Source: Bugula neritina
Taxonomy: Eukaryota > Bryozoa > Gymnolaemata > Cheilostomatida > Bugulidae
Assembly (NCBI GenBank): GCA_964035545.1
Contig: OZ037766.1
Span: 5,247,722 to 5,311,721 of the forward strand
DNA: 64,000 nt
Direction of reading: 5' to 3'
The notes under the pieces were generated by a model. It saw only the letters and a list, made by a program, of their open reading frames with translations, searched no databases and was not told the origin of the DNA. The translations under genes and the position numbers were made by a program. Shown one piece after another: positions 28,701-43,700 of this stretch (its first letter is position 1; each line of letters opens with the position of its first letter).

Positions 28701-31700
28701 TCAAACAACACGAGTAATGTATTAGAACAAAAATATATCGTGCTGCATATAATGCATATGATGTGGCTGTATCCATACATTTATCAATTTTATAGAAATT
28801 GAAAGTTGAAGTTGAGAAAAATGAGAAGATGGTAAAGTATGCTCAGGAGCTTTCTAGAAAGTTAACGGATTCTGTGAAGCAGCCAGTGGCTGAAGCAGAG
28901 ATCAAGCAGAAGATGATGTCAGTTTCCAGACCGTTCCATGAACTCAAGAGAAAACTGGGTTAGAGCTCAGTCTATTACCTGCACAAGTGCTAGTTTCTAT
29001 GGCCTTAGTTCCTTGTGGTTATGTTTTGAGGCTGTGAAGCCATTTGCATGCGTTTGTAAGTCTAGTTTTAAGTCAAACTGTCCAGGCAATAGCTGGTGGA
29101 TTTGTGAGCATAGGTACATAGTTTAGGGTCTCCATTACTGTTTTTACTGTGAGCTTTACTTCTTCAACTCGCAATCAAATTCTTTAGGCACCATCGAGTT
29201 GAACAACGAGTCTAAAGTGGCACAGGAGCAGACAATCACTGACTCGTGTGACGACATGCTGACATGGTTGAAGTCGGTCGGCCAACAGCTTCAGGTCCCC
29301 CTCTCTCTATCAGCCAGAGATGACGTGCTGAAGGAGCAAATAAGAACACACCAGGTAGATTGTCTTATATGCAGAGCTTCCGGAAAAGTCTAACGCAACT
29401 GTAGTTTCTTTTCTCGACAGGATATTGGAAATTTTGGCAGCATTTATGTGCAAATCTAATTTTGATATTTTAAAAATAAATTTTCGCTATTGATATTATT
29501 TGAATATAAATGAAAACAATGAATTGTCATGCATTGAAATTGTGAAACTGTCAGCTAAAGACTATAAATGGTTTCGAAGTTAAACTGCAAAACATCTGTA
29601 AATGGTTAACCAACTCATATTTTTCTGTGCAGAGCATGCAGAATGAGCTGATTGACAGAGAGAATGTAATGAAGCAATTGTCAGCAAAGTTGGAGAAATT
29701 AGAGTCGCTGAGTGGAACTATTCCTGCTGACGTAGACGTAAAGATGGCTGCCGTGAAAGATGAGTGGAGAAGTGTATCCCGCAATGCTGAGAGAAGAGAC
29801 GCTGAGATTAGGGCTATCGGAGTACAGTCTGACCAGTGAGTTATAGTCATAGTACTGTCAGTCAGTTATAGTCATAGTGCTGTCAGTTATAGTCATAGTA
29901 CTGTCAGTTGTAGTCACAGTACTGTCAGTTATAGTCGTAGTACTGTATGTTATAATCGCAGTACCGTCAGTTATAGTCACAGTACTGTCAGTTATAGTCA
30001 TAGTACTGTCAGTTGGTCATAGTACTGTCAGTTATAGTCATAGTATTGTTAGCTATAGTCATAGTATTGTTAGTTATAGTCATAGTACTGTCAGTTATAG
30101 TCATAGTACTGTCAGTTGGTCATAGTACTGTCAGTTATAGTCATAGTATTGTTAGCTATAGTCATAGTATTGTTAGTTATAGTCATAGTACTGTCAGTTA
30201 TAGGCATAGTATTGTTAGTTATAGTCATAGTACTGTTAGTTATAGTCATTAGGAAGCTCTTTCAAAGAACCAAAAGTGCAATTGTTGTGTGTTTTTAATG
30301 AATACCACAAGCTCACAGTTTTTGGTATTGTTTGATATGCTGATCTAATAAATATTATGTTTTATAAATATTAAATTAATTATATATGATTTTCCATTAG
30401 TTTTGTTGAAGCCACAAAACATACTTTAAATTTTTCCTGCATGTCCAAAATTTTGCTTATAAATTGAATATTTCATTAATGATTGCCCTTAGAGTTGTGT
30501 CCTCTTTGGTTATAAATGTCGTGCAGTATGTCATGTCTAAGTATTAGCCTGCTGAATTATTATACTCTTTTTCAGGTTTAATAGTGACGCTGGCAGGCTG
30601 CTTGCGTGGCTAGATATGACCAATGAGAAGTTAGCCTCTCTTTCAACCACATCTGATGACAAGCCGGAACTGGAGTCCAGGTTACGAGAATCTCAATCTT
30701 TGCAAAGTGAAATCACAAGAAAGAAACCCGAGTTAAATCTTTTAGTTAGCAATGCACAGGTTTGTTTCTATTTATGCTTAACCTTAGGATTTCTGTACTA
30801 ATGTCATTAAAATCCCCAGCATTGGTGTTCGCACCAGATTACACACCTGTCTCCTTTGGTTTTGTAGTCATGTGACTTCGAATTTCTAATATATACTCAT
30901 TTTGAGATCTTGTACTTTGAAGTTAAAATTCAAACATGTATAATTAAATTTTCAATTATGTAACAAAAAATATAAATTTGTATTTAATAAAAATAAAATA
31001 CCCTTTCTGCTTGTTTTAATATGATGTAAACAAATGCTATATACTGGCATTTGTTTATATTGCATGGTTGTGTAAAGCCTACTCTGTTCTTTATATGTAT
31101 ATATGTGGGGCACCTGTTCCTTCCAGGAGTTCCTGGCATCTGTTGACACTGATAAGGAATGTGTCACTGAGCTCATGGCGACAGTACAGGGCAGGTGGCA
31201 GTCAGTTGAACGACTCACTGACTCAACCAGCAAATCGCTGGAGGAACGGACCAATCAGCTTTCAGAACATCAGGACATGATCAATGACCTTACTAAACAG
31301 GTCAAAGAATACGAAGATATCCTGGCTTCCCACAATGCACTTGGAGCTACTGCCTATGACAATAAGCATGTTGAACACATTAAGGTATTTATATATATAT
31401 TTCTCCTAGTCAGTGTTATAGTAATGTATGTTATAGTGTTGAGAATACAGTTCCTTACTTTATATATATTTCTTTACCTGCTGCCTGTGCAGGCATGTAA
31501 TACGTAGCGTATCATGCAGACCGCTTTTTTCGTTTTGTTGTACTTCAACAGGCAGGCGTTTATCTAGTTGTTCTTCTGCATTATTTACTAAGTTACCATG
31601 TTACCAATGTTATACAAATCGAAGCTGATGAAATATATTCAATTGTTTTGTGTTAAATTAAAGTAAGAACCTGGGCTGTTGGCTATATGTTTTGTTCTTT

Positions 31701-34700
31701 CTTTCTACTTGTTAATTAAACAGTTTGGAATACTCTTGTTATTGAATGACTGCAGAAATGTATATTTTCGCTCAGCCCGAGTTCTAGATTGCAACAGCAG
31801 ATGTCATTTTACAATATCTATTGGAGCTAATGCTATAATTCTGTTCACCTCATAGCATTTGTTTGTTTGTTGAAGCTGCTACACGGTTTTAGTGTCAAAT
31901 GTATGTTATTGTGATGGTGCATTGGGTTATGTATGTATTATATATATGGTTCATAGATACGTGTATATTATATGTCTGTACAATGTCTCCCTGTCTCATT
32001 ATTCCAGGCTTTGGAAGACACCAAAACCCTCCTAGTGAGTAACATGATGCTACCTAACAAATCAAATGAAACGCTCTTACCTTTATATATTTATCATGAG
32101 ACATACAGCTGCAGATCTGATCAATGCACAATATAACATAATAATTCTTGTCTAAAGTCTGCTGCTCTAACCTCTAACCTTTAACCTCTTGGGGTGTGGG
32201 CTTATTAGAAGTAGAAACTCCTCTACTTTGGTGATGGATTTCCAAATTAGTCTAACAATTATCCGCACATTTAATATAATAATATGTAGTCCTGTCTCAC
32301 AGCTTCCTAATTATAAGCGGATGGTAGATTTCAACTTTTTTCGTAATTCTTTCTCAGTCAAGCTCAGTATGAGGTATTTTCAACAAATATGTTCATTGTC
32401 CCCCTCCGTAATGTGTCTTTATATCTGTAATCCCATGGTCTTAAGACATGGTATCCCAACCATTGAGTTGAATAAATTAAACTTTTTCCATGAAATATAT
32501 TTGCCTCTGTCCTTATTTAGCTTTGTGAAGAACTCTTTCGGAGATTTACGGTAATGTGTTGAGTTTTAGACAAAAGTTGTTATATATCTGTTCAGTCTGT
32601 TTTTACTATTTATTCTGTTAATATATTAACTGTTGGGTTTGGGTTTTCTATAGCTGATTTTTTTTAATTGGTTTATATAATATACATATATGTCCCCTTA
32701 TGTGTATCTCTGAAAAATGATATAGTGTTTCAGTTCTTTTCAATAATAATATTAAGAGTGCTAAATAATACTTTAAAGTAAGTCTATAAAAGCCATGTTT
32801 AGCCACATTTACTTTACTCGTTTCTTTTAGAAAGATACTTCAAATTGTGTTTTAATGGAAGTTTCATTTGCTTTTATTCACCAAATCTCTGAGTAGTATA
32901 TATAATCTTTACTTTGTACAGCTGAATATACGAAATGCTGACATGAGAAATGGTATGTTTCAGAGCGCTCAGTCTCAACTCAGGCAGCTGAGACCGCAGC
33001 TGGAGGCGGTGCGAGGGAGGGGAGTCAACGGACACTCGGCAGCTACTGGTGACTCAGCCAAGCCGAGGATTCAGAGAGAATCGGAAGAGCTGCTGTCCAG
33101 ATTTGACACTCTTGACTCTAACATAGACAGCCGGGTGGGGCAGGTGGAAGCAGCCTCCAAACAAGTAAAGGATTTTCAGGTATACCAGAGGCTATATATT
33201 CTCTACTAACACTGCTAACGTAGATTTGCCATGTCGAGAAATACTTTATTGGAATGTTATATCTGTCATTGTGAATGTTTTATTGAGGCTTGCATTTAAG
33301 AAATAGTTTTTATTTTTGACTTTGCTATGCCTTAGGCAAAGCAGGTGGATTTGTTTTGACTTTTTTCAAGACGGCCATAAACTGTGAATGAAAATATGTT
33401 GCAATCATGTTGTTTTTGTGCTGCCGTTTACAGGGCACCGTAAAGGCAGCAATTGGCAAGCTGTCAGATCTGGATGACAGTCTAGACAGCATGAAGCCCG
33501 TGTCATGTGACTCTAAGACCATCAGACTGCAGTTGGAGGAAGTGAAGTCGCTGGAGGCGGAGCTAGCTAGTAAGGAAGATACGATGGCGCAGCTGGAGAC
33601 ACAGTGTCGCAAACTTACACACGCAGGCTATCTTCAGGAACCTCAGCTACACAAGGTAACACAACTCCCACCTTTACTGTGCTCTTGTAATCTCGCTCCT
33701 ATCTAGTGATTACTGTTTACCTGTGCTCTTGTAATCTCGCTCCTATCTAGTGGTTACTGTTTTCCTGTGCCCTTGTAATCTCACACTTACCTAGTGGCTA
33801 AAACCATGTTTGTTGTAACAGGGGCCGGGAAAGAATATCTGTTTTAGTGTTTGACTACATCATAAGTTTTCAGGCTAAAGATTGTAGCTTACCGTACAAA
33901 AAGCATCATTTCTTTAGGTTCTTTATAATAACACTATTCAAGTCTCACTTCACTTGGGTAGACCAGCTTATAGATGACATTGTATGCACACCAGGCACAG
34001 ATAGAAAGTGTGAAGAAGCAAGTTGCTAAGTTACAGTCCAAGGCCAGTCTGAGACACAACAACCTGGTGAACAAGTTGGATGAAGTTGACAGTTTTGATG
34101 TGGAGGTGCAGTCTGTACAAAGAGATATAGCTAAAGCCGTGAGGGGAGAGAAAGCCCTTAAACCTGTAGCCTCAGATCTACCAACTATTAAACAACAGCA
34201 GCAAGAGTTCAAGGTGGGAACACTGGCTATGTGTTAATGACACTTGAATTTCTGCTCTCGGATGTATTTCACAGCTGCAAAATGCTCTTTAGTACTTGAA
34301 ATGTGTTTATTTAATTTAAAGTGAGGTTCGCCATCTTTAGCTGTAGAACTATACATTTCAGGGGTTCACTCGCACCCACGTAGACCCTCTACACAAAAGA
34401 GTAGAAGACGTCAACAAAGCAGGTCTACAGTTGATCAGAACAGCTGGAGGATCTGTCCCCACCGACAGCATAGAAGCTGATCTGGACGCTGTCAACTCTA
34501 AGTGGTCCAAACTAGCTGAGCAGGTGCTGCCTTTTTCTCAGTAAATTCAATAATGGTAGGGCAACTCCAGTAATTCGTAATTTTTAAAGATGAGTTCATA
34601 TGAAATACTTAGAGTGAGTATTTAATGTTAATTCATCTTTTAAAAATTACGAATCGCTGGAATTACTCTACTACTCTTAATTTTTTAGTGACATCTATAT

Positions 34701-37700
34701 TAAAAGTGCTTCATATGTGGATATATGTGTCGGTATATGTCTGGGCATATCTACTGGCCACTCACCTGTATAGACTAGTACTAAACTCACCTGTATAGAC
34801 TAGCACTGAACTCACCTGTATAGACTAGCATTGAACTCACCTGTGTAGACTAGTACTAAACTCACCTGTATAGACTAGTACTACCTGTATAGACTAGTAC
34901 TGAACTCACCTGTATAGACTAGTACTAAACTCACCTGTATAGACTAGTACTGAACTCACCTGTATAGACTAGTACTACCTGTATAGACTAGTACTGAACT
35001 CACCTGTATAGACTAGTACTGAACTCACCTGTATAGACTAGTACTGAACTCACCTGTATAGACTAGTACTGAACTCACCTGTGTAGACTAGTACTGAACT
35101 CACCTGTGTAGACTAGCACTGAACTCACCTGTGTAGACTAGTACTGAACTCACCTGTGTAGACTAGTACTACCTGTATAGACTAGTACTGAACTCACCTG
35201 TGTAGACTAGCACTGAACTCACCTGTATAGACTAGCACTGAACTCACCTGTGTAGACTAGTACTACCTGTATAGACTAGTACTACCTGTATAGACTAGCA
35301 CTGAACTCACCTGTGTTTACCTGCCAGGTGGAGGAGAGAGACAAGAAACTAGACACAGCTCTCCTGCAGACAGGTAAATACAAAGACTCTGTCACGTCTC
35401 TGCTGGAGTGGCTAGCTGAAACAGAGGGTATGGTAGCCAATCAGAAACCTCCGTCTGCTGAGTACAAAGTAGCCAAAGCACAAGTTCAGGAACAAAGAGT
35501 AGGTTTATAGTCAAAGTATTCTAAAAATAAACGTTCTGATTTTTTGTATTTAGCTTCAAAATTTAGTTTGATTTACATTCAAAGTATATTCTATTTTAGT
35601 TTTTGCAAAAGATGATTAACGACCGAGTAGAAAATGTTGAAGCTGTGCAGCAGATTGCTGCGCAAATTCACGACCAGACTGATGCCAAGGAGCAGCAAGA
35701 AGTTGATGCAGAAGTTGGGGACCTGATGTCAAGATGGCGGAGTCTTAAGGATAAAGTTGACGGCCGATCCAAAGCTCTCAACGATAATCTGGGTAAGTAC
35801 TGTAACAGTGTCGAGTGAATGTTCTAGTCATCTAGTGTCGCTAGAGTCTTGTTTCATATACTAGTATTGATAGCATGAATAATGCTGTGAAATCTTCACT
35901 TGTTAGAAATGACTAAGACATTCCATGATAGCCTGGAGCCATTTGTTGCCTGGATGGATAAAGCTGAGAGAAAACAGTCTCTGGTTGACCCTATTGGTGC
36001 TGACGTTGCTGCTATGGAGAAACAGAAGCACCAACAGCAGCAGGTTACCATCTATGATGCAAAAATGGTTGACTCTAAGTTAAAACTTGCAGATATTTTT
36101 TTCTTCAACTGTTGATCAAATTTTACTAAAATTTAATGCATACAAATAAATAGTATTGTACGCAAGCATTTATCATGAAAAAAATTTCGACGAGGATGGG
36201 ATTCGAACCCACGCTCCCAGAGGGAAATGGATTAGCAGTCCATCGCCTTAACCACTCGGCCACCTCGTCTGTGAAGCTCAAGCAATTAATGCAAGATTCA
36301 CATTAAAAATGTAGCTCCTGTATTTGTAACGAACTAATATTGGGACTTGATAAGTTAATAAAATTTTATTACTTCTGCTAATAATCATATTATTATTGTT
36401 CATTGTCGACAACTTAACCAGTGTGATATGTCATTAGAAATATTGTGTTGTAGTATAATGCTGATGTAGAAGTCAAAGCTACAGAACTAGGCCAAGTGTT
36501 GAAACGAGGACAAGATTTGCTAAGGTATTGCCAGGGAGATGATGCATGCATTGTTCAAGATAAACTCACAGCTTTAGAAAATAGATATGATGGTAAGGAA
36601 ATTCAAGTTTCACAAATAGGTATAATGTTAATATCATTCACCTGATGAATAAGTAAAACCGAAAAATAAAGCTGATTCACTGTGCATAAAAGTTGTTGGA
36701 AATTGCACATTCTTGCAGCCTTAATTATGGCATTACTTGCTTGAAAAGTTTGATTTTGAGATGATTATAACTTTTACTGTCAGATGCTTGGCTTGTGCAA
36801 GCATCCATGCAGATCAGTTGGCTGTGAACAAGGTATCATATTTCCATTGCAATTGCATGAAGGTAGCATGGCCGAGTGGTCTAAGGCGCTGGTTTTAGGC
36901 ACCAGTCCGAAAGGGCGTGGGTTCGAATCCCACTGCTGCCAAATATTTTTTTTTCCTTTTTATTGCATTAACTACAATTTCAAATGCTTCTCTCTATCAA
37001 GCACCATACCCACAATCCACAAATATTAACCTAATGAATTACTGTAAAATTTTTAACTTGATTTCATTGATTAATAGGGAAATGAAATTGGACGTAGTTA
37101 AATATTGTGCTATAGCATGTTGCATTTCTAACTGTGATCATTACTAACTTATTTCTGTACAAGTTTTCAAATGAATTCTAGAACTAGAGAAACAAGGTAA
37201 AAATCGGTTGGATAAGATAGAGGCTGCAATGCCCATTGCGGAGAGCTTCCAGACTTCTTGTGGTCGTTTACTGGAGTGGTTGGACAAGGTCGTCCCCGTT
37301 GTTGAGTCTACAAAAGTAGACGATTCAACAGAGTCTGAGGTCAGTCATAAAATTAAATTCTCAAGTCTAACAACACTAGACCTGTTTCATGAGTGTAACC
37401 CTCTATTTCTACTTGTTTGTTGCCGATTGGTATTTTATTCAGTTTCTTGTGTTATTCAGCTGTTGAATAAAACTCAGGTGAGAAACTTCTAACAGGCTCT
37501 TAGCTCTAACTCTACTTTGTCAGCCGCCGCACTTTAGCAGGATATTACATCACCGGCACATCTGTACCATCTCTAAGTTTAATTTTTCTCCATTTGATAA
37601 CGTCAAAGATCATTGGTCAGCTTGTATTTTGAACGCTGTGTAAACAGTCAATTTGCTATCAGTCTGAAAATAATTTTTGACCAAAACTGCTCTTTGATTG

Positions 37701-40700
37701 TAAATTATGCCAAGGTGTGGTGGCGCAGGCTCCAGGCTTATGTATAATACTACCAGCTATTCAAGAGGTATCTCAGACATCTCTTTCAACTATCAACTGT
37801 CTAAACGCATTTTCTCTTTCTAGCATTTAACAGCTAAATAAATAACTCCACTACCTACATTATTAGTTTATTTTCTATGTATAGTAGCGCCATGTGGTTT
37901 AATTTTTATAATAATAATCGTTGTTTATGTTTATGCAGTGATGACTGTTAACGCCCATCAAGGATGGTCCGTTGTGTAAAGTTGATAATATATTAACAGA
38001 CAGTTTTTGCAGTGTTATTATATGCTTTGTTAAACCTGTTTAAATATAAAAAAAAACTTTTGATGTGTTCATAATTATATCGTTTCTATTTTGAAATATT
38101 GCACCTGTCTTTATAACTTAAGACATTATTTGTATCAAAGTTAATTTTAAAATAATATTTTAGTATTTTACAATTATTTAAAGTTTACTTAATGTAATTA
38201 TAGGCATTGCAGAGGCAATTAGCTGAAATAGAGCCCGTGTTTGAGGCTGTCGTGTCTAAAGGGGCGTCACTAACCCGTCTCGTACCAGGGGAAGGTGCCG
38301 AGAAAATTTCTCACACTCTAGCAAAGACACAGAAACAGTTCTCTCACATCAGTGAGCAGATACTAAAAAAAGTCGAGACGCAAAAAGCAGCGCAAGAGAT
38401 GAAGCAAGAGGTGAGTTGGAGTTTTCCCCTCTTCTGGGTTCATCTCTACTTATATGTTAGATACTTCAACAGTGTTTCTGTTGTATATGAGTTGAATGAT
38501 TGCACTCATATTTGCTGCTTATCACAGGCTGTTTGATTTATATATAACTTTATTTTGTGTTATTTTTTCCTCAGGAATGAGTTTATATTCACATATAAGT
38601 TTTGTTTTAGGCCAAACCACCGGTAATAGATTCAAACTGCTTTCTAATAAATTTTACAAATTTAAAAACAACATTGATTTGCGCCGAGTCAGCTGATTAG
38701 TAATAAATTATTGATTGATTAAATTAAGCATCCCGTTGCTTCTGTAGCTACATCTTGGTACTGCGGAATATATTGGTTTCATATTTCGTTCTCATAGTCT
38801 TTAGTTATTATTAACAGCAGTTTTATCATTATGGTATTCGTGGAACACGATCTGGACACATGAGATCTACCTTTAATTCTAATAATATGCAGCAAGTAAG
38901 AGCTCCTGCACATGTCACATGCACACGTCACACTCACTTCCTGTACATTCACTTCCTGTATATCACGGGGTGGTGGGCGGAGTCTTCTCTCTACTATCTA
39001 ACATTTAGCAGTTACATTCTACACTCTACCACCTCAGTATATATACTTCATAATACACAAATTGTATTTAATATCTATTATATTCTCTAATATACAACAC
39101 ACTCTGCACCACTTCAGTATATCCGCTCTCTAACATATAATATGGTGTCACCATGCATACAAAACAGATTATATATAAGGAAGGCCCACATAATTATTTC
39201 CCAATACCCAATGCACCATCTATCAATTGAGAGTTGTATTCATGTAGTTTATATTTCATCACCATATCTTCACTAAATTTAATGCTATATTTCTGTAAAT
39301 ACAATAAATTATTTATAGTGGTTATGGTTATTCTGTACAATAATAATTATATATAATATGATTATTGCTCCATTTCCCTAATTTTTATATCATTATTTTC
39401 TTTTCAAAAATTTTCAAGATCTCAGAGATATTTTTTCTATCAAGTGCTGAATTGTGAATCTAATTTTTTATTATTTGTTTATAAATCTTTCTTTTTCGAC
39501 AGCCTGCAGTTGTTAATTGCTTTAATTGAAGAAAGGTTTAACAGGTTTTCTAATATTATATCTATAGCAACCAGTCTTTTATGTTATGCTCTAAAACTCA
39601 GGCATTTTCTTTAACTAAACTCAACTATTTATAGTCACACTGTCTCTTATCAAATTCAGTCTTTAACTTATACCCTGTAATATCTGCAGCTGGAAAACAG
39701 TGTGGATGACTTGACAGAGTGGTTTGCTGACGCCACTGCAAGGCTGGAGAACAGCAGCCCCTGTACCAGTGACCCAGACCAGTTGAGACAGAGGCTACAG
39801 AAACAGAGAGTAAGTTTTAGTCATGTTAGTACCACCTGGTGTATGTGCAGTTACTCTTGTGTGCAGAGAGGCTGTTTCCTGTACATGGTTTAGGTTCAAA
39901 CAATAACTGCGTCACTAAATGGACAGCCGGCTTTTTATTGGTTGAAACTAAGACCTGGTGCCCAACTTTCTTATGAAAGTGAGACATCTACCTATCCTGT
40001 ATGTTGGGTCTCTGCTTAGCTATGATTGGACTTATTTCCTAATGAGGTTTCTCTATGCTTCCTCTTTAGATTTTAAATGACGAGTTGGCAGCTCAGAAAG
40101 GCCGACTTAAACAACTTTCTAGCACAGCTAAGAAACTGCAGAGAGATGGGCTCATACTGGAGAGTCCCGCACTCAACGATAGACTTGAGTCCGTGCGAAT
40201 ACAGGCTGAGAGTCTCTCAAGACTTGGTGCTGAACAGCTGGGTCAAGTCGAGCATGTAAGTGTTATGGTAACTTCTTGCTCAAGATATCAAGTAGCAGTA
40301 GTATAGTATCTTGAGTTATCTCATCATGCCTCAATAAAAACAGGGAGTTTTCTTCCCATCTACTCAGCATTGCACTAATTTCTTTCAATCTGTTTGTGGT
40401 GCAGTTCTTTTTTGTTTTTATTTTAGCCAGCAACTTAATGTTCTTGGTGTTGCATGTAAAATTCAGTGCTAGCAACCCTTTATAATTTATATGATTACAT
40501 AGACAAAATTTTAACTGCTTTATCACAGCCTGTAGCTGAATTTATCTACTAAACCTTCATAATATGCATTCATTCTTAGGTATGTCAAAGTTTAGTTAGA
40601 AATAAAAGGGTTTTGTTTTTATGATTTCAATTTATTTATCTAGTATTTTTTTCTTTGTTAATATCACTCACAATCTTCTACGGCGTATTCAGCATCTATA

Positions 40701-43700
40701 TAGAAGTCATCAAGTAGTGCATTATTTCATATTTACCAGATCATACCTCATGCTGCCCAGTTCCGGGACCTTCACGACGATATTGTCAGCTGGTTGGATG
40801 AAGCCGAGATGGAGGCTCAAGAGTCAGCCGTGACACCGGAGCAGATACGGCAGGGGCAGCAGGCCACAAAGGTGAGCTGAGGCGTCTGTTGGTACCACGT
40901 TTAGGAGTTCAGTTGAAACAGTTAAATCTGTACAATCAATGCAGGTGTATTAAGGAACACTTTCTATATATTAAAGCCGAAAAAGTGTATTACTCATAAG
41001 TTAGGAGTAATACACTGGCCTGTGATTTTTCTTAATATTTCAGGTGCTAGCCCAGGACGTAGCTGATCACAAGCCTTTCATAGACCGGCTGTCTAAAGTA
41101 GGGCCCAACTTGGCCAGGCTGTGTAGAGACACCGAGGCTAAAGATGTGGACTCTAAGCTAGAGAATGTTCTGGACAGATACCAGAAACTCAAGTCTGCTG
41201 TGAGAGTTCAAGGAGAGAGACTGAGAGAGAAAGACCTGCAAACACAGAAGGTGGGTTGTCAGAGTTGTAGGTGACACACTGTCGGGAATCTTATGGAATA
41301 ATTTCAGTAGGTTTAGTTTGGTAAGAACTCTTGTTGAGTTTTTAAAGACTCCCTGACACACTCCATTCATACAGTATTAATTATAAAGGTTTAACGTTCA
41401 AACTTTCAAGCCAGCTCAGTGATTAAGCTGTGTGTTGCAGCATCTAAGAATAACATGCAATGATTACAGCAATAATTAATATTAGTTTTATAATATTGCT
41501 GACTTCAGGCTGAGAACATCATCAGCTAGCAATAGGAAATTCCAAATTAGTACAAAAAATGTTTACACAAAATTTATTATAAAACAAAATTGTTTGAGCA
41601 CACAACCCTCAAACAGTCTGCAGAGTGTAGGGGATAGCTAAGATATATATGAATATTTTAAAACTACATAAATGAAGTATGTCAGAGATTCTTTAAAAAG
41701 GCCTACATAATGCTGATAATGTATATATATTCTTATTATAGTCATGTGTTTGTTTACTTAGTTCTTGGAGGCTGTCGAAGATATTACCTCCAACATACAA
41801 GCAGCACAAGCTGCCGTTATGGCTGCCCCTCCTTTAGCGGCTAAACCCGGGCAGCTAAGAGAGCAGCTGGAGGCAAGCAAGTACATTCTGGATGACATGG
41901 AGAATAAGGTTGGAGATTTAGAGTCTGTGAAAGCAGACGCAACTAAAATGATAGATGATGCAGGAGTGACGGAAGACGATTCCGTTAGAGGTCAGTGTTG
42001 ATCTCTCCACTATCTATACACCTGCACAGCACATTTGTATTATTTTATATCTAAACTGCTGTAAAACGCATCTATAGATTTTCTATCTTGTTTTGTGCAC
42101 GTTATGCCTTCACTTTCCCCATGAAATACCGACATTTTATAGGTGGACTTAGATAACCAGTTGTTGCTGTTTTAGCACATTTACCCTCCAAACATTATTA
42201 GTACTCTAAGTTACTGCCACAGGAAGTAAAATTATCTAATTATTACAACATAATTATGTGTTGACTGACTAGAAGTTATACAAATATTGAGTATGCTGTT
42301 TTACAATTTTTTCAGCTTTAAATTTTTGAATAAAAATGTTTATTTTTAATATCTAAGGCTATTAGCCCGAGGAATTCAATATAGAGTTAAACTTAGTAAT
42401 AGTTACTCTGTTGAGATGTCCCGCACCACACAATCTGTACTTCCACTCCACTATCTCTCAGCTATGAACTGTACCAGAGTGTGTCATGTGTTTAGCTCTA
42501 AGAGACAAGTTAGCTAACCTGACACTGATGCGTGATGACGTGAAGAAATCGACAGCGGAAAGAACCGCTGCCCTCGAAGACACTCTTGGTATCTCTGAAG
42601 ATTTCTGGACTGCTGTCGATGACTTAAAGTATGAAATAGAGGAGACGGGTGGCACTCTTAGCGCTCAGTCTAAGCCAGCCTTGGATCCTGATCATATTAA
42701 AGAGCAGCAGGAGGAGCTTAAGGTGAGGCCCGACTATTTTATTCAGATATTTCAGCTAATCTGAGTTTCAATAGTGAAGCAGGTAGAATGAAAAGTAATC
42801 AGGAGCAGGTAAATTCTGTTTTCACTCCCATGCTACTTTGAAATGTTCAACTTATTTATGTTGACAATTAATATATATATTAGATATTACAAAGTAATAT
42901 TAATAATTAGTTATAATAATTTTTATATGGCTAAAAATTGAAATAAATCTTCATTTATGCAAAACACTGTTAACTTAAATTCATTTATTGTAATAAAAAA
43001 TAAATTGATATATTTTGTTGCTCTGAAAAGCAAATTTATTTAACTTGAACATTCACATACTTTGGTGTAGTATTTTCTGTACATCTTAGCACTAGATGTG
43101 ACTATTCCATACTGTAGGTACTCCAAGAGAAGCTAGCTGACATGGAGAATAGTGTAGAGAATACGTCTGCTAAGGCCGAGAAACTGTCTGCTATGGTTGG
43201 CGAATCAGAGAAGCTGTTAGTTTCTTCTAATGTTGATACGGTAGTCTCCGATTTCAACGCACTTAAGGAGACTCTTAGACAGAGACACTCTCAGCTTGAT
43301 GACGCTTTGGCCGATACGCATGACTTTCAGACAGACCTTGTGGATGTCCTCAACTGGCTCCAAGGTAGATATCGCTGTAGCACATGAACTGGTAACTGCA
43401 GATTTTGATAAAGTTTCATTTTAAAAAATAAATACTATCTACTCAGATTTTCTGTTTCAATGTAAATTTAGTATTCATTCAGATATTCAATCTTAGTGTT
43501 GGTTTTGTGTGTAGGTAAAGAGGAGCAATTGGCTAGCCTGGGTTCTGTGCCTGGAGATACTAAATCTGTGAAGGCTCAGATAGAAGCCCTTAAAGACTGC
43601 ACTGCTGATGTCAATGGAAAACATCTAGAAGTGAAGTCGCTGAATCAGCGAGCCGCTAATATGGTGAAGGACAGGTTAGAATCCGAGGCTAAGGTCATCA

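Noticed and set aside
29877-30298. Hydrophobic Val/Ile-rich repeat frames
   Set aside because: Translations of the 21-bp intronic minisatellite with no splice or start context.
32189-32554. 121-codon open frame in an intron
   Set aside because: Phe/Ser/Leu-rich chance frame in T-rich DNA, no fitting splice sites, no resemblance to the host protein.
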